This document shows positions 8,066 through 16,713 of a stretch of 64,000 bases of DNA, in pieces (the first letter of the stretch is position 1; the number at the start of each line of letters is the position of its first letter). Source of the DNA: Collinsella aerofaciens (lineage in GTDB: Bacteria > Actinomycetota > Coriobacteriia > Coriobacteriales > Coriobacteriaceae); contig NZ_CP084004.1 of assembly GCF_020181355.1 (NCBI RefSeq), forward strand, positions 1,364,001-1,428,000, in the 5' to 3' direction. The notes under the pieces are model-generated. The model saw nothing but the letters and a program-made list of their open reading frames with translations, was not told the DNA's origin and ran no database searches. The position numbers and the translations under genes were made by a program.

Positions 8066-9818
8066 GGTCTAGGTATCCTCTCACGTCTGCTTCGTAGTCC
8101 TCAATAATCTGCGGCCCTGCCGCGCTAAATTCAATTACGGTGTCGCCCACCAGGTCAAAGAGCGCCTCGTTGATGGTATCGACGAGCATGTCCTCGCTCT
8201 GTCCTGAGTGCGCCACTGCCGATGTCGCTTGCGCTGCGTTTTGCTCGAGCAGTGCGCGAAGGAAGGCATCTGCGGCGGGCGCGAGTTCGTTTGTGGCGTC
8301 AGCGGGCGCAGCAGCTGCGAACGCGGGCGTCGGCGCGAGAAGCGGTGCCACGACACCAAACTGTTCGGTGGATATGGTCGGCTCGTCGGTCAAGTCCTGC
8401 CGAATGGGTGCCACGACCGGTTCGACAATCACGTCGGTCGCAGGCTCGGCTTCCGGTTGCCATGAGTCCGCTGCCTCAGCTTCTGCGGACGCGCTGTCCT
8501 CGCGTTCCTCGTCGATTAAAAGCGCTTCGCGCGTTTGCGCAGCGGCGTTCCGAATGTGCCCCAGCTGACTCAGATCGATATCGATCTTGACGGGCTGGTG
8601 TGCGGCGTCCCACGAAAGCCATGCCACAATCTCGTCATCGATAATCTTGGCCAGATATTTGGGGACCTTTTCTTCCTTAAGGGGATGGGCGGGGTCCAGC
8701 GCCAGGCGCAGGCGTTGGTCGCAGGCGCGCATCATTTCACCGAGCTTGCTGCTCTTTTGCCTACTACCGTGGATACGCATGCATTCCCAAAAGCCGTTTT
8801 GGCAACGGTAGATATGGATAGGATCCAGGCGGTATTCGCAGTCCTCGTGGCGCTCGGGCGCAAAGAATACGGCCGAGGCAAACATGGTGTAGGGCATGGC
8901 CGTCTCCTCCCCAAATAAGCTCGCCACGATGCCGGTCTTTCGGTGCGTGTCATAGTAGCGCGCCATACGGACATACACGGCGCACGCCACGTGGCGCAGA
9001 TCGCGGTGGTAGCTGCGGTCGAGCCGCGAGTTACTTAGGTTGTACGCGGAGAGGGCGTTGATGGCGGCCATGAGTCGCTCCTCGCGCACCTCATCGGGCG
9101 GAAGGGGGAGCGTGGGCTCGGAGGTTTTGCGACGCTTAGGGGTCTGGCCGGACGGTGCTGGCGCTGGCACAAGGTCTCGTGCGGCGCGTCGCAGCTCGAT
9201 AAGGGCGTTATCGAACATGACGGTTTTAGAGTCACGAAGCAGCTTGGGGTCGAGCCCATGGAACACGGCGTAATCCTGCAGCCACACGCGCGCAAACCGG
9301 TCGATGCCGGGCTCGAAGGCGCGATAGACATCCCAAAAAGCCTTGATCTTGTTAAAACCATCGAGCGGATTATCTACGCCAATGCCGCAAATCAGCTCAT
9401 AGAGATACAGAAAGGCAAAGGACGTAGACGTTTCCTCGACGGTTCCGCGACGCACTTGGGCACGCCAGGTAAAGTAGCCGCGCAACTGTCGATCGCTCAT
9501 GGCATTGTAGGTGGGAAAGTACGACTTAAAGGTGCCGTTGTAGGGGCAGTCGTCCTCAAAGTCGGCCATCAGTAGGCCTTGGCGGTAGAAAAGCTCGGCT
9601 TCCGAAAGCCAGCGACCCGCGCCGCCCTCGGGGTCTTCTTGCCAACGCGATATCTCACGCATCTTGCGGTATTGGTCGGGGAGGAAGTTCTGCATCTGTC
9701 GGCCGGTCTTGAGAATCGGCTCGTCTGCGTAGACTTCATGTGAGAAACGGGCGGACTGATGGGTCCGGGCCTCGGCCATAATGCGCTCGATGAGCATCTT
9801 GATGTCCTGGTCGGCCAC
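8058..9818 (-). CDS. sngA: TerB-N/TerB-C domain protein, Shango SngA candidate
   Basis: This is the first gene of the operon: 586 residues, GTG start preceded by GAGAGGAGAAGCG. Residues of about 30-230 carry a TerB-N-like region (WLSEAELFYRQG, YNAMSDRQLRGYFTWR, FAFLYLYELICGIG). The C-terminal part (about 440-586) resembles TerB-C, ending with NEALFDLVGDTVIEF and a final EDYEADVRGYL. An acidic Ala/Pro-rich linker joins the two. TerB-N/TerB-C proteins have been linked to DNA-processing stress or defence operons, and in Shango the TerB-like protein is SngA. Despite the name, there is no tellurite-resistance (terZABCDE) cluster nearby, so a role in tellurite resistance is unlikely. Confidence 0.85.
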   Translation of the reverse strand: MADQDIKMLIERIMAEARTHQSARFSHEVYADEPILKTGRQMQNFLPDQYRKMREISRWQEDPEGGAGRWLSEAELFYRQGLLMADFEDDCPYNGTFKSYFPTYNAMSDRQLRGYFTWRAQVRRGTVEETSTSFAFLYLYELICGIGVDNPLDGFNKIKAFWDVYRAFEPGIDRFARVWLQDYAVFHGLDPKLLRDSKTVMFDNALIELRRAARDLVPAPAPSGQTPKRRKTSEPTLPLPPDEVREERLMAAINALSAYNLSNSRLDRSYHRDLRHVACAVYVRMARYYDTHRKTGIVASLFGEETAMPYTMFASAVFFAPERHEDCEYRLDPIHIYRCQNGFWECMRIHGSRQKSSKLGEMMRACDQRLRLALDPAHPLKEEKVPKYLAKIIDDEIVAWLSWDAAHQPVKIDIDLSQLGHIRNAAAQTREALLIDEEREDSASAEAEAADSWQPEAEPATDVIVEPVVAPIRQDLTDEPTISTEQFGVVAPLLAPTPAFAAAAPADATNELAPAADAFLRALLEQNAAQATSAVAHSGQSEDMLVDTINEALFDLVGDTVIEFSAAGPQIIEDYEADVRGYLDHE

Positions 9819-9906
9819 CGCTTCTCCTCTCCTAACGCAGCTTCGGTGACCTCATATCATAGCACAGCATCAAACAGGTGTTCGAGATACTGCTGCGTAG
9901 ATAGAT

Positions 9907-10623
9907 TTAGAACAGGAGGGCGTAGATGACGGCGATGACGACGGAGGGGAGCATATTGGCCGTGCGGAAGGTCTGAGGACGGATGAGGTTGACGCCGACG
10001 CAGAAGATGAGCATGGAGCCTACGAGCGAAAGGCTGTCGAGGGCTGCCGTAGTCATGATGGGGGAGAGTGCGCCGGCAAACAGCGTGATCGTCCCCTGGA
10101 ACACGGCGACGGGCAGGGCGGAGAAAATGCAGCCGCGGCCAAGCGACGCCGTCATGGTGCAGACGATGATGCAGTCCAGCGCGCCCTTGAGGGCAAGCGT
10201 GGACCAGTCGCCGAGCAGGCCGTCCTGGATCGATCCCACAATGGCCATGGCGCCGATACACACGGTGAGTGAAGTCGAGACAAAAGCGTTGGTGAACTCG
10301 TTATCGCCCTCGCTGCCGGTTTTGCGCTTGAGCCATTCGCCAAGGTTCTCAATGGCGGCCTCCAAGTTGATGGCCTCGCCGATGAGCGAGCCGAGGGCGA
10401 ACGAGACAATGAGCATGGTGGTGCCGGTGGTCGCTAGCGCCTTCCCATCGATAAGGAGCATCTTTTGCATGGTGCCGCCAAGGCCGATAAACAGGACGCA
10501 CAGCCCCGATGCTTTCATGAGCGTGTCTTGGATGCGCGGTGTGATGAAGCGGCCGCCCGCTAATCCCAAAAGACCGCCCGCAACTAAAAGCACAACGTTG
10601 ATGATTGTTCCCAAGCCCGGCAT
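9907..10623 (-). CDS. DUF554 family membrane protein
   Basis: This is a polytopic membrane protein of 238 residues with about six or seven hydrophobic helices and repeated glycine-rich turns such as GGLLGLAGGRF and FIGLGGTMQ. It matches the DUF554 (YdfK-like) family of uncharacterised possible transporters. The start is set at the internal ATG 10623, because AGGAGGG precedes it by three bases and the protein then begins at the first conserved helix. It lies alone between the Shango-like operon and the surface-protein cluster, transcribed in the same direction as both. Confidence 0.85.
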   Translation of the reverse strand: MPGLGTIINVVLLVAGGLLGLAGGRFITPRIQDTLMKASGLCVLFIGLGGTMQKMLLIDGKALATTGTTMLIVSFALGSLIGEAINLEAAIENLGEWLKRKTGSEGDNEFTNAFVSTSLTVCIGAMAIVGSIQDGLLGDWSTLALKGALDCIIVCTMTASLGRGCIFSALPVAVFQGTITLFAGALSPIMTTAALDSLSLVGSMLIFCVGVNLIRPQTFRTANMLPSVVIAVIYALLF

Positions 10624-10741
10624 GAGCCCTCCTGTATTGATGCCAACGTGGCAATCGTAGCAGAACGAAATGCGAGGCACATCGCGACTCATCTAATACG
10701 TTATATAAGTGGTGTTAGGAATGATGTGCAGCATTTAAGCC

Positions 10742-12172
10742 TCAGGTGGTTGTCGGGACATAGGGATAGTATTCAAAGCGCAGTGTCATAAGCCGCTGCG
10801 GGGATTCAATAGCCGCGGCGATGATATTGGCATCGCGGGCACGATCAAACCCTTCGAGTTCGATCTGATACGAGACGTCTTGCATAATGTCCAGACGTCG
10901 CCAGGCTAGGAGTGTGTCACCATCGAATTCCAAGGTCTTGCCTCCGTCTGGAGCAACGGCGTATAGACGCAGCTTGGCGGTGGTTGCAGGGTCGACAACC
11001 GTGACCTTTTTAATTTCGTTTCGAGTATTCTTGGCGCCCAACAAGGTGAGCAGTGTTGGGGCCACGACCTCGCCCGATGGCAAAAAGACGACTTCGATGG
11101 ATTCAGGAAATGCGATGATAGCCGACTTGCGGACGGGCTGATTGGCGGCGGCAACTTCGATGTTCGCAGCGTCGATGACCTCCGTGTGGTCGAGCGCGGC
11201 AAGCACGCAGCAGTTACCTTCATCGATCTCTTGAGGATCAGCAAGCCCCAGACTGTCCGCGAACTCGGGATCGTTTGGATCGGCAGCGGGCTCATTCGGC
11301 GCTTCGAAAGAAGCTGGGACGCTGTTTGTCGGCGACGGCGTGTCGCCCGCACCTGCTTCTTTGTCCGCGCTCTCTTCTTGTATGGTTGCGTTGATGGGTT
11401 CGTCGTTTGGGGGGAGCGTCTTGGCGTCAAACGCGGAGGGGAGAATTCCGATGGCTCCGGATCCGTTCCACTCCATTTCGAGAAGCGCCGGGTCGGCAAG
11501 AATGCGTTGCCTGCTTTGCGCGCGGGCATCGATTTCAATAGGGCCTGCCTCTATCCCTCGTGTAAGGCTGAGTGATCCGGCTGGCTTCTCGAAATGAGCG
11601 TCTGTGTCTTTGGTACTGACGGCGTAGAACAGCAGGGACGCTTCTCCCGCCGCGATGGCATCGGTACCGGCTTTGGTCAGCCGCAACGATGCCGTGAATG
11701 AGAGGGTGGGCTGCGTGTCGTCTGCATTCGCGGCGGCGCAGCCCAGACATATACCGCCTCCTTTCTCAAAAAACGTACCGTCGAAGGCGACCTTCGCTCC
11801 GTTCGCCGAGTCATCGACCGAAGCGATGTCGATGCGCAGCTCTAAATTGCATGGATCGCCATCTGCATCGAGCACAACCGAGCGCCACGTGCAGACGGCG
11901 CACCCCGCCTGGGAGCCGTTTGCCTTGTTCGAACGATTGATATCCACGACTATCGAGCCGTCCGTATTACGACGAAGGCATCCCGAGGTTGAGATTGCGG
12001 CCTGTGCGATCGAAAAACGCTTGCACGCAATGGCGCTCGACGGATTTGGTGCGGAGCTTAGGGCCGCTGGTAAGGAGTCTGCCATGACAGGAGTCGCCCA
12101 AGCGGCGACAGGCGTTCCGGTTGCGAGCGCGCCGCAGAGTGCGACGACGGGCAAAAGGTTCTTCGATGCCAT
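10742..12172 (-). CDS. Secreted protein of unknown function
   Basis: The 476-residue protein has a clear Sec signal peptide (hydrophobic core about residues 6-28, AWA-type cleavage region). The mature part contains several cysteines (CAVC, CLGC), a Pro/Glu/Ala-rich acidic linker around 285-330 and beta-rich flanks. No sortase motif or membrane anchor is visible at the C-terminus. The start has AAGGAG five bases upstream. It is the last gene of a minus-strand cluster of exported proteins and probably interacts with them at the cell surface. I recognise no family. Confidence 0.75.
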   Translation of the reverse strand: MASKNLLPVVALCGALATGTPVAAWATPVMADSLPAALSSAPNPSSAIACKRFSIAQAAISTSGCLRRNTDGSIVVDINRSNKANGSQAGCAVCTWRSVVLDADGDPCNLELRIDIASVDDSANGAKVAFDGTFFEKGGGICLGCAAANADDTQPTLSFTASLRLTKAGTDAIAAGEASLLFYAVSTKDTDAHFEKPAGSLSLTRGIEAGPIEIDARAQSRQRILADPALLEMEWNGSGAIGILPSAFDAKTLPPNDEPINATIQEESADKEAGAGDTPSPTNSVPASFEAPNEPAADPNDPEFADSLGLADPQEIDEGNCCVLAALDHTEVIDAANIEVAAANQPVRKSAIIAFPESIEVVFLPSGEVVAPTLLTLLGAKNTRNEIKKVTVVDPATTAKLRLYAVAPDGGKTLEFDGDTLLAWRRLDIMQDVSYQIELEGFDRARDANIIAAAIESPQRLMTLRFEYYPYVPTTT

Positions 12173-12190
12173 GGGGTCTCCTTAGCTAAT

Positions 12191-12472
12191 TTAGTGCGGC
12201 CTGTTCATGTTTTGTTTCTGGCTGTGTTTGATGTGCAGACCGAGGCCGGCGGTTCCCGCGCCTGCTGCTGCGGCGCCTGCTGCCAAGAGCCATCGTTTGT
12301 CGCCTGTCTGCGCCAACGGTTCCTCGCGGTCGCTGCGGTCGAGCTCCGAGAGGTCGACCGTCACTTGCGTGGCGGCCTGCGCCTGTTCTTGCTGGGCAAA
12401 GGCCATGGCTGGCCCAAACGCTAGGATGCTGACGGCGGCGGCCAGGGCGACGGCCTTATGCCGTGTGCGCAC
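12191..12472 (-). CDS. Small wall-anchored protein with LAxTG sortase-like signal
   Basis: The protein is about 93 residues if it starts at the GTG at 12472; a TTG at 12502 is an alternative that would overlap the upstream gene by 47 bp. It has an N-terminal signal peptide (VALAAAVSILAFGPAMAFAQ), a short acidic spacer (LDRSDREEP), then LAQTG, a hydrophobic Ala/Gly helix and a basic tail (HIKHSQKQ). This is the layout of a sortase substrate; LAxTG is the variant used by class E sortases of actinobacteria. It overlaps the end of the upstream secreted-protein gene, so it is cotranscribed. The mature domain is tiny, so it may be a structural or linking component. Confidence 0.65.
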   Translation of the reverse strand: MRTRHKAVALAAAVSILAFGPAMAFAQQEQAQAATQVTVDLSELDRSDREEPLAQTGDKRWLLAAGAAAAGAGTAGLGLHIKHSQKQNMNRPH

Positions 12473-13055
12473 CGGGCTCGACCGTCCAGGTGATCGTTGC
12501 AACCTGATCGCCTTCGCCGGTTACGCGGAAGATGTCGCGCGTGACGCGGGCGACGTTTCCGCTTGTCTTGAGCTTAATTTTGTCCGTGCCACCGGCAATG
12601 CCCTGGTAGCCCATGTCGAAGGCTGCATTCTTGGAAAGATCGAGGCCCGTTCCCTGCATTGCGGCGCTGGCGTTCTGGAGCGCGCCGTCGGGGCCGACCT
12701 TAAAGTCGATGGAGTTCTGCGCGGTTCCGGCCTTGGCGTCGGCGGCAATGGTCCAGGTGTTCATGGCGTCGATCTTCATGTTGGTGACATGGATGCCGTA
12801 GGCCGAATGATTGTCGATGGTGGTCGCGTCTTCTGAGGGGCCCTGAAGCGTGCCGTCGGCCTTGGCGACGAAGGGAATAACCGTCGGAACTTTGAACTCA
12901 ACGTTGTCGATCTCGGTCCTGACCATTACCTTCGTGGTTCCAACGCGCCCGGCTGCCATAGCTGGCGTCGGGGCGGCGCCCATTGCGAGCGCGAGCGCGA
13001 GCCCTGCGCCCACGGCGAGCGCTCTGGCTCCGTTCATGTTCCTGGTGATGTCCAT
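12456..13055 (-). CDS. Secreted beta-rich protein of unknown function
   Basis: The 199-residue protein starts at an ATG preceded by AAAGGA. A signal peptide covers about residues 8-35 (ALAVGAGLALALAMGAAPTP, cleavage after AMA). The mature protein is rich in alternating hydrophobic/Thr strands and ends with ATITWTVEPG, reminiscent of WxL-like or pilin-like surface proteins without being a clear member. The downstream LAxTG protein overlaps its 3' end. Together with the membrane-anchored protein upstream it suggests an exported complex or fibre. The function is unknown. Confidence 0.7.
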   Translation of the reverse strand: MDITRNMNGARALAVGAGLALALAMGAAPTPAMAAGRVGTTKVMVRTEIDNVEFKVPTVIPFVAKADGTLQGPSEDATTIDNHSAYGIHVTNMKIDAMNTWTIAADAKAGTAQNSIDFKVGPDGALQNASAAMQGTGLDLSKNAAFDMGYQGIAGGTDKIKLKTSGNVARVTRDIFRVTGEGDQVATITWTVEPGAHTA

Positions 13056-13145
13056 GGTCGTTCCTTTCTATTCGCCGCGGGCCGTCCCCGCGATGATTGG
13101 ACGAATGCTGGTGAATTGCGTGCGGTGCCGCGTCGGCCGGAAAAG

Positions 13146-13655
13146 CTAGTTCTCGGCTTGCTCAACCCGCACCTTGACACGTGTCGGATTGCCGTGGCTG
13201 TCGAGGGTCTTGGCATCGAGCGCCTGAATCTCGATGTACGCCTCGCCTTCTTTGATGTCGCCGGCGGGGCACGTTTCGATTGTCTTGCCGGTCTCGACCA
13301 CACCGGATTCGTACATGGTCTCGTCGTTTTGGATGACGCGGAATCGCTGGGGAAATTTATTGTCTTGGACGTTTTGCACGTTGACGCGCAGCTTGCCGTC
13401 CTCCTGCAGCTGAGCGACCGGTGCGACCGAAATCGTCATCATGTTGTCGCGGACGATGGCGTCGAGCTCATCTTGGATTTCCTGACGCGTTTTGCCCTCG
13501 GCCGTCGTAACCGAAGCGCCCGCCTCGGGTACGGGCTGCGACTGCCAAGCGTATAGTCCTACGGCGACAAGGGCACAGACGATGGCCAAGCAGGCAACGA
13601 TGAGCTTCTTGCGACGACCCAGGCCTGCAAAGTGGGGTGGCTTCTTCGCGCTCAT
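13146..13655 (-). CDS. Membrane-anchored exported protein of unknown function
   Basis: The true start is the ATG at 13655, whose ATGA overlaps the stop of the upstream gene; the open frame extends further but without coding character. The 169-residue product has a basic N-terminus (FAGLGRRKK), one transmembrane helix (about residues 19-38) and an extracytoplasmic beta-rich domain ending KVRVEQAEN. The topology is type II membrane or uncleaved signal anchor. It sits between the 98-residue protein and the secreted proteins of the cluster. No known family is recognised. Confidence 0.72.
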   Translation of the reverse strand: MSAKKPPHFAGLGRRKKLIVACLAIVCALVAVGLYAWQSQPVPEAGASVTTAEGKTRQEIQDELDAIVRDNMMTISVAPVAQLQEDGKLRVNVQNVQDNKFPQRFRVIQNDETMYESGVVETGKTIETCPAGDIKEGEAYIEIQALDAKTLDSHGNPTRVKVRVEQAEN

Positions 13656-13948
13656 GCGGCATCCTTGGCGGTATAGATGCGCGCAAAGGTGGACGGGTTC
13701 GCTCCAAAGAGCATGTGAAGCATCAGGCGGCGTGAGTAGACAAGCTCGTCGAAGTCGGGAGGGAGCTCGATGTCGTGGATATGCGCGATGTGGTGGGCGA
13801 GCGCCGAGAACGACTCGGGGTCGCAGATCACATCGGTGGTAACGTGGTAGACCGTCGTATCGGGGAATGCCTCTTCGTCGAAAGGCAGGAGATGGGGATC
13901 GTCGTCGACTTCGATGGCGATGCCGTACTGGGGCCAGTAATATGCCAT
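13652..13948 (-). CDS. 98-residue protein, possibly a reduced DUF559-like domain
   Basis: The start ATG has GGGAGG five bases upstream, and the stop overlaps the next gene (ATGA). The segment YWPQYGIAIEVDDDPHLLPF near the N-terminus looks like the beta-strand/acidic motif of Vsr/DUF559 nuclease-like folds found in AbiEi-like proteins, and a helical C-terminus follows. The rest of such a fold is missing, so this may be a remnant or an unrelated small protein. It is the first gene of the surface-protein cluster, which does not explain it. Confidence 0.55.
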   Translation of the reverse strand: MAYYWPQYGIAIEVDDDPHLLPFDEEAFPDTTVYHVTTDVICDPESFSALAHHIAHIHDIELPPDFDELVYSRRLMLHMLFGANPSTFARIYTAKDAA

Positions 13949-14293
13949 GGGAACCTCCCTGCTTCTGGGCCAAAACTTCTATCGGTTTTGGCTGTCGATG
14001 CCGACGGTATCAGCCGCTACTTGACCAATTTCTGACCAAATGCTTGACGGATTGGCGTCTCCGCAGGTAAAAGGCGGCAAAAAATACTCCAACTTTTTTC
14101 GAGCGACAATCGCGCGGTCGGCGACGGCGGGGCCATATGTGTCAAAAGCATCGTCTGCCGAGGAAATCAAGCCGCTCGCCGAATTGCACGAACGTAAAAA
14201 TCGCCAATTATGGAGACGGTCTCGAACACGTCGACGAAACGATGCGGTAACATCTCCCTGCAAACACTGTAGTTAGCTAAAGGGGGAGTTCGC
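13949..14293. other. 345-bp intergenic region before the lactate dehydrogenase operon
   Basis: This is the divergent region between the minus-strand surface cluster and lctD. It contains an A/T-rich core around 14080-14100 (CAAAAAATACTCC, AACTTTTTTCG) and a short open frame (14040-14276) without a ribosome site. No tRNA, terminator or clear sigma-70 promoter can be named. It probably holds promoters for both sides. Confidence 0.4.
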
Positions 14294-15895
14294 GTGTCTG
14301 CAACCATCAAACCCTTCACCGACGAGTTCGAAGAGTATGGCCGCGATGAATCTCGCGCATCGGGCGAAGCATCGAGCATCTCGTTTCCGACGACGGAAAA
14401 CGAGGTCCGTGCCATTTTGGAAAAGCTCCATGCCGAGCGTGTCCCGGTAACGGTTCAGGGCGCCCGAACCGGCCTTGCCGCCGGTGCCGTGCCCCACGGC
14501 GGGCATATCCTCAATACTTCCCGTATGAATCGCTACTTGGGCCTTCGCCGCGATGAACAAGGCCAATTTCTGCTGCGCGTGGAGCCGGGCGTTGTGCTCT
14601 CGGAGCTGCGCAAGCAGCTGAGCAAGAAGGTGCTGCCGACCGCTGGTTGGGACCAGGCATCGCTTGAGGCCTACGAGGAGTTCCAAGAGGCCCCCGAGCA
14701 GTTCTTTCCCACCGATCCCACCGAGACGTCTGCCTGTCTGGGCGGCATGGCGGCATGTAACGCCTCCGGTGCCCGCAGCTACGCCTACGGCCCCATGCGC
14801 CCACATATCACGGGACTCCACGTCGTGCTGGCTGATGGCGATTTGCTTGAGCTTCGGCGCGGCGAGGCTTTTGCCCAGGGCCGCCACCTGTCGCTCGTGA
14901 CGGCAGCGGGCCGTACACTCGAGCTCGATCTTCCCGGCTATACCATGCCCAAGACAAAAAATGCTTCGGGCTATTTCGTTGCTGACGATATGGATGCCAT
15001 CGATCTGTTTATCGGTGCGTGTGGCACAATCGGTGTCATCACCGAACTCGAGATTGCCCTGCAGGTGGCACCCGCGGTCGTTTGGGGCGTGAGCTGCTTC
15101 TTCGACAGCGAAGACAAGGCCGTGTCCTTCACCGATTCTGTGCGTCCCGTCCTGTCCCATGCGGCTGCCATCGAGTACTTCGATGCTGGCGCCCTGGATA
15201 TCCTGCGTCGTCAGCGTGAGCAGTCGACGGCGTTTGCCTCGCTGCCTGCGCTCGACAAAGACGCCAAGGTCTGTGTCTACGTGGAGCTCGACTGCGACGA
15301 CGAAGCCCAGGCGACTGAGGAGCTGTATCACTTGGGGTGGGTACTGGAGCTTGCGGGCGGCAGTGACGATGCGACATGGGTCGCGCGCACCGAGGTCGAT
15401 CGCGAGTGTCAGCGATTCTTCCGCCATGCGGTGCCCGAGAGCGTCAACATGCTCATCGACGAGCGCCGCCGCATGGATCCCACCATCACCAAACTGGGTT
15501 CGGACATGTCGGTGCCCAACGCGCACTTGGCCGATGTTATCGCCCTCTATCGCCGCACGCTGGCGGAAAGTGGGCTTGAATCTGCCGCCTGGGGGCATAT
15601 CGGTAACAACCATCTGCATGTGAACATTCTGCCGCGCGATGCACAGGATTATCGCCGCGGCGCAGAACTCTTTGCCCAGTGGGCTTCCGAGGTCACGGCC
15701 ATGGGCGGTGCCGTCTCCGCAGAACACGGCGTCGGCAAGATCAAGGCGGGCTTCTTGGAGACGATGTACGGTCACGAGGCCATGGTCGAGTCGGCGCGGC
15801 TCAAGCTCCAGCTCGATCCTGCCGGGCAGCTGGGTCGCGGTAACCTGTTTTCGGAGAAGCTCTTGGATGAGCTCGTCCAGAAAGGGGGCGCGTGA
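14294..15895 (+). CDS. lctD: FAD-dependent lactate dehydrogenase subunit (LctD-like)
   Basis: This 533-residue flavoprotein of the GlcD/D-lactate dehydrogenase family starts at a GTG with GGGGGAG upstream. The N-terminal FAD-binding PCMH domain includes VTVQGARTGLAAGAVPHGG; the C-terminal FAD-oxidase domain contains the HIGNNHLHVN and SAEHGVGKIK motifs. The two following genes encode EtfB and a ferredoxin-fused EtfA, so the trio matches the LDH/Etf complex of anaerobes such as Acetobacterium. There, lactate oxidation to pyruvate with NAD+ is driven by simultaneous oxidation of reduced ferredoxin (electron confurcation). No lactate permease is adjacent. Glycolate or another 2-hydroxy acid is an alternative substrate. 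Confidence 0.87.
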   Translation: MSATIKPFTDEFEEYGRDESRASGEASSISFPTTENEVRAILEKLHAERVPVTVQGARTGLAAGAVPHGGHILNTSRMNRYLGLRRDEQGQFLLRVEPGVVLSELRKQLSKKVLPTAGWDQASLEAYEEFQEAPEQFFPTDPTETSACLGGMAACNASGARSYAYGPMRPHITGLHVVLADGDLLELRRGEAFAQGRHLSLVTAAGRTLELDLPGYTMPKTKNASGYFVADDMDAIDLFIGACGTIGVITELEIALQVAPAVVWGVSCFFDSEDKAVSFTDSVRPVLSHAAAIEYFDAGALDILRRQREQSTAFASLPALDKDAKVCVYVELDCDDEAQATEELYHLGWVLELAGGSDDATWVARTEVDRECQRFFRHAVPESVNMLIDERRRMDPTITKLGSDMSVPNAHLADVIALYRRTLAESGLESAAWGHIGNNHLHVNILPRDAQDYRRGAELFAQWASEVTAMGGAVSAEHGVGKIKAGFLETMYGHEAMVESARLKLQLDPAGQLGRGNLFSEKLLDELVQKGGA

Positions 15896-15897
15896 AG

Positions 15898-16713
15898 ATG
15901 AGCGATTTCCATATGGTGGTGTGCGTCAAGGCCGTGCCGGGCAGCACTGAGGTCAAGATGGACCCCAAGACCAATACCATCGTGCGCGATGGCAAGCAGG
16001 CGGTCATTAATCCCTTTGATGCGAGCGCTTTGGAATGCGCGCTGGCGCTGAAGGACGACTTTATCGGCTTTGGCATGGATGTGCGCGTGACGGTGGTGTC
16101 GATGGGCATCCCCGCGACCGAGTCGCTGCTGCGCGACTGCATCGCTCGAGGCGCCGACGATGCGCTGCTGCTGACCGATCGCGCCTTTGCAGGTGCCGAT
16201 ACCCTGGCAACCACCTATGCCCTCAAGTGCGGCATCGAGGCGCTCGACGAGGACTTCGACCTGCTCATCTGCGGCAAGATGGCGGTGGATGGCGATACGG
16301 CCCAGATTGGTCCCGAGCTTGCCGGTGCCTTTGATATTCCCTGCGTGACCGACGTGAGCTGCGTGCAGAGCGCGGGCTTTACGACCTGTGGCTCGCTGGC
16401 GCTCGTTCACGGATGCGATGCCGGCGAGGAGACGGTGTACCTTGAGATGCCGTGCGCGATGACGACTGCCAAGGAGATTGGCCAGTTGCGTATGCCGAGT
16501 ATTGCCGGTATTCGCGCGGCGGAGGAGGCGGACGTGCGCGTGGTCAGTGCCGCCGACGTGAACGCCGACCCCGCGCGTTGCGGTCTTGCCGGGTCGCCGA
16601 CACAGGTCGTGCGCTCGTTTGTGCCCGACCGTGACCAAACGTGCGAGGCCGTTGAGGGGACGGCGTCCGAGCAGGCGGCAAAGCTTGCCAAGATTATCGA
16701 GGGGATGGCATAG
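15898..16713 (+). CDS. lctB: Electron transfer flavoprotein beta subunit (LctB-like)
   Basis: The roughly 271-residue ETF beta/FixA-family protein begins with a typical HMVVCVKAVPG strand and carries the AMP/FAD-binding ETF fold (GADDALLLTDRAFAGADT, CGKMAVDGDTAQIGPELA). The ATG at 15898 is preferred over the overlapping GTG at 15892 because GGGGG lies about nine bases upstream. The gene overlaps or abuts lctD and is followed directly by the EtfA gene. In LDH/Etf complexes this subunit carries the flavin that splits or joins electrons between ferredoxin, NAD and the dehydrogenase. Confidence 0.9.
   Translation: MSDFHMVVCVKAVPGSTEVKMDPKTNTIVRDGKQAVINPFDASALECALALKDDFIGFGMDVRVTVVSMGIPATESLLRDCIARGADDALLLTDRAFAGADTLATTYALKCGIEALDEDFDLLICGKMAVDGDTAQIGPELAGAFDIPCVTDVSCVQSAGFTTCGSLALVHGCDAGEETVYLEMPCAMTTAKEIGQLRMPSIAGIRAAEEADVRVVSAADVNADPARCGLAGSPTQVVRSFVPDRDQTCEAVEGTASEQAAKLAKIIEGMA

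Noticed and set aside
8058-9818. Tellurite resistance function for the TerB-domain protein
   Set aside because: There is no terZ, terC, terD or terE gene nearby and the partners are a defence-type ATPase and helicase.
4200-9818. Complete BREX or Pgl system
   Set aside because: The ATPase and helicase resemble BrxD and BrxHI, but there is no PglX methylase, PglZ phosphatase, PglW or PglY in the window.
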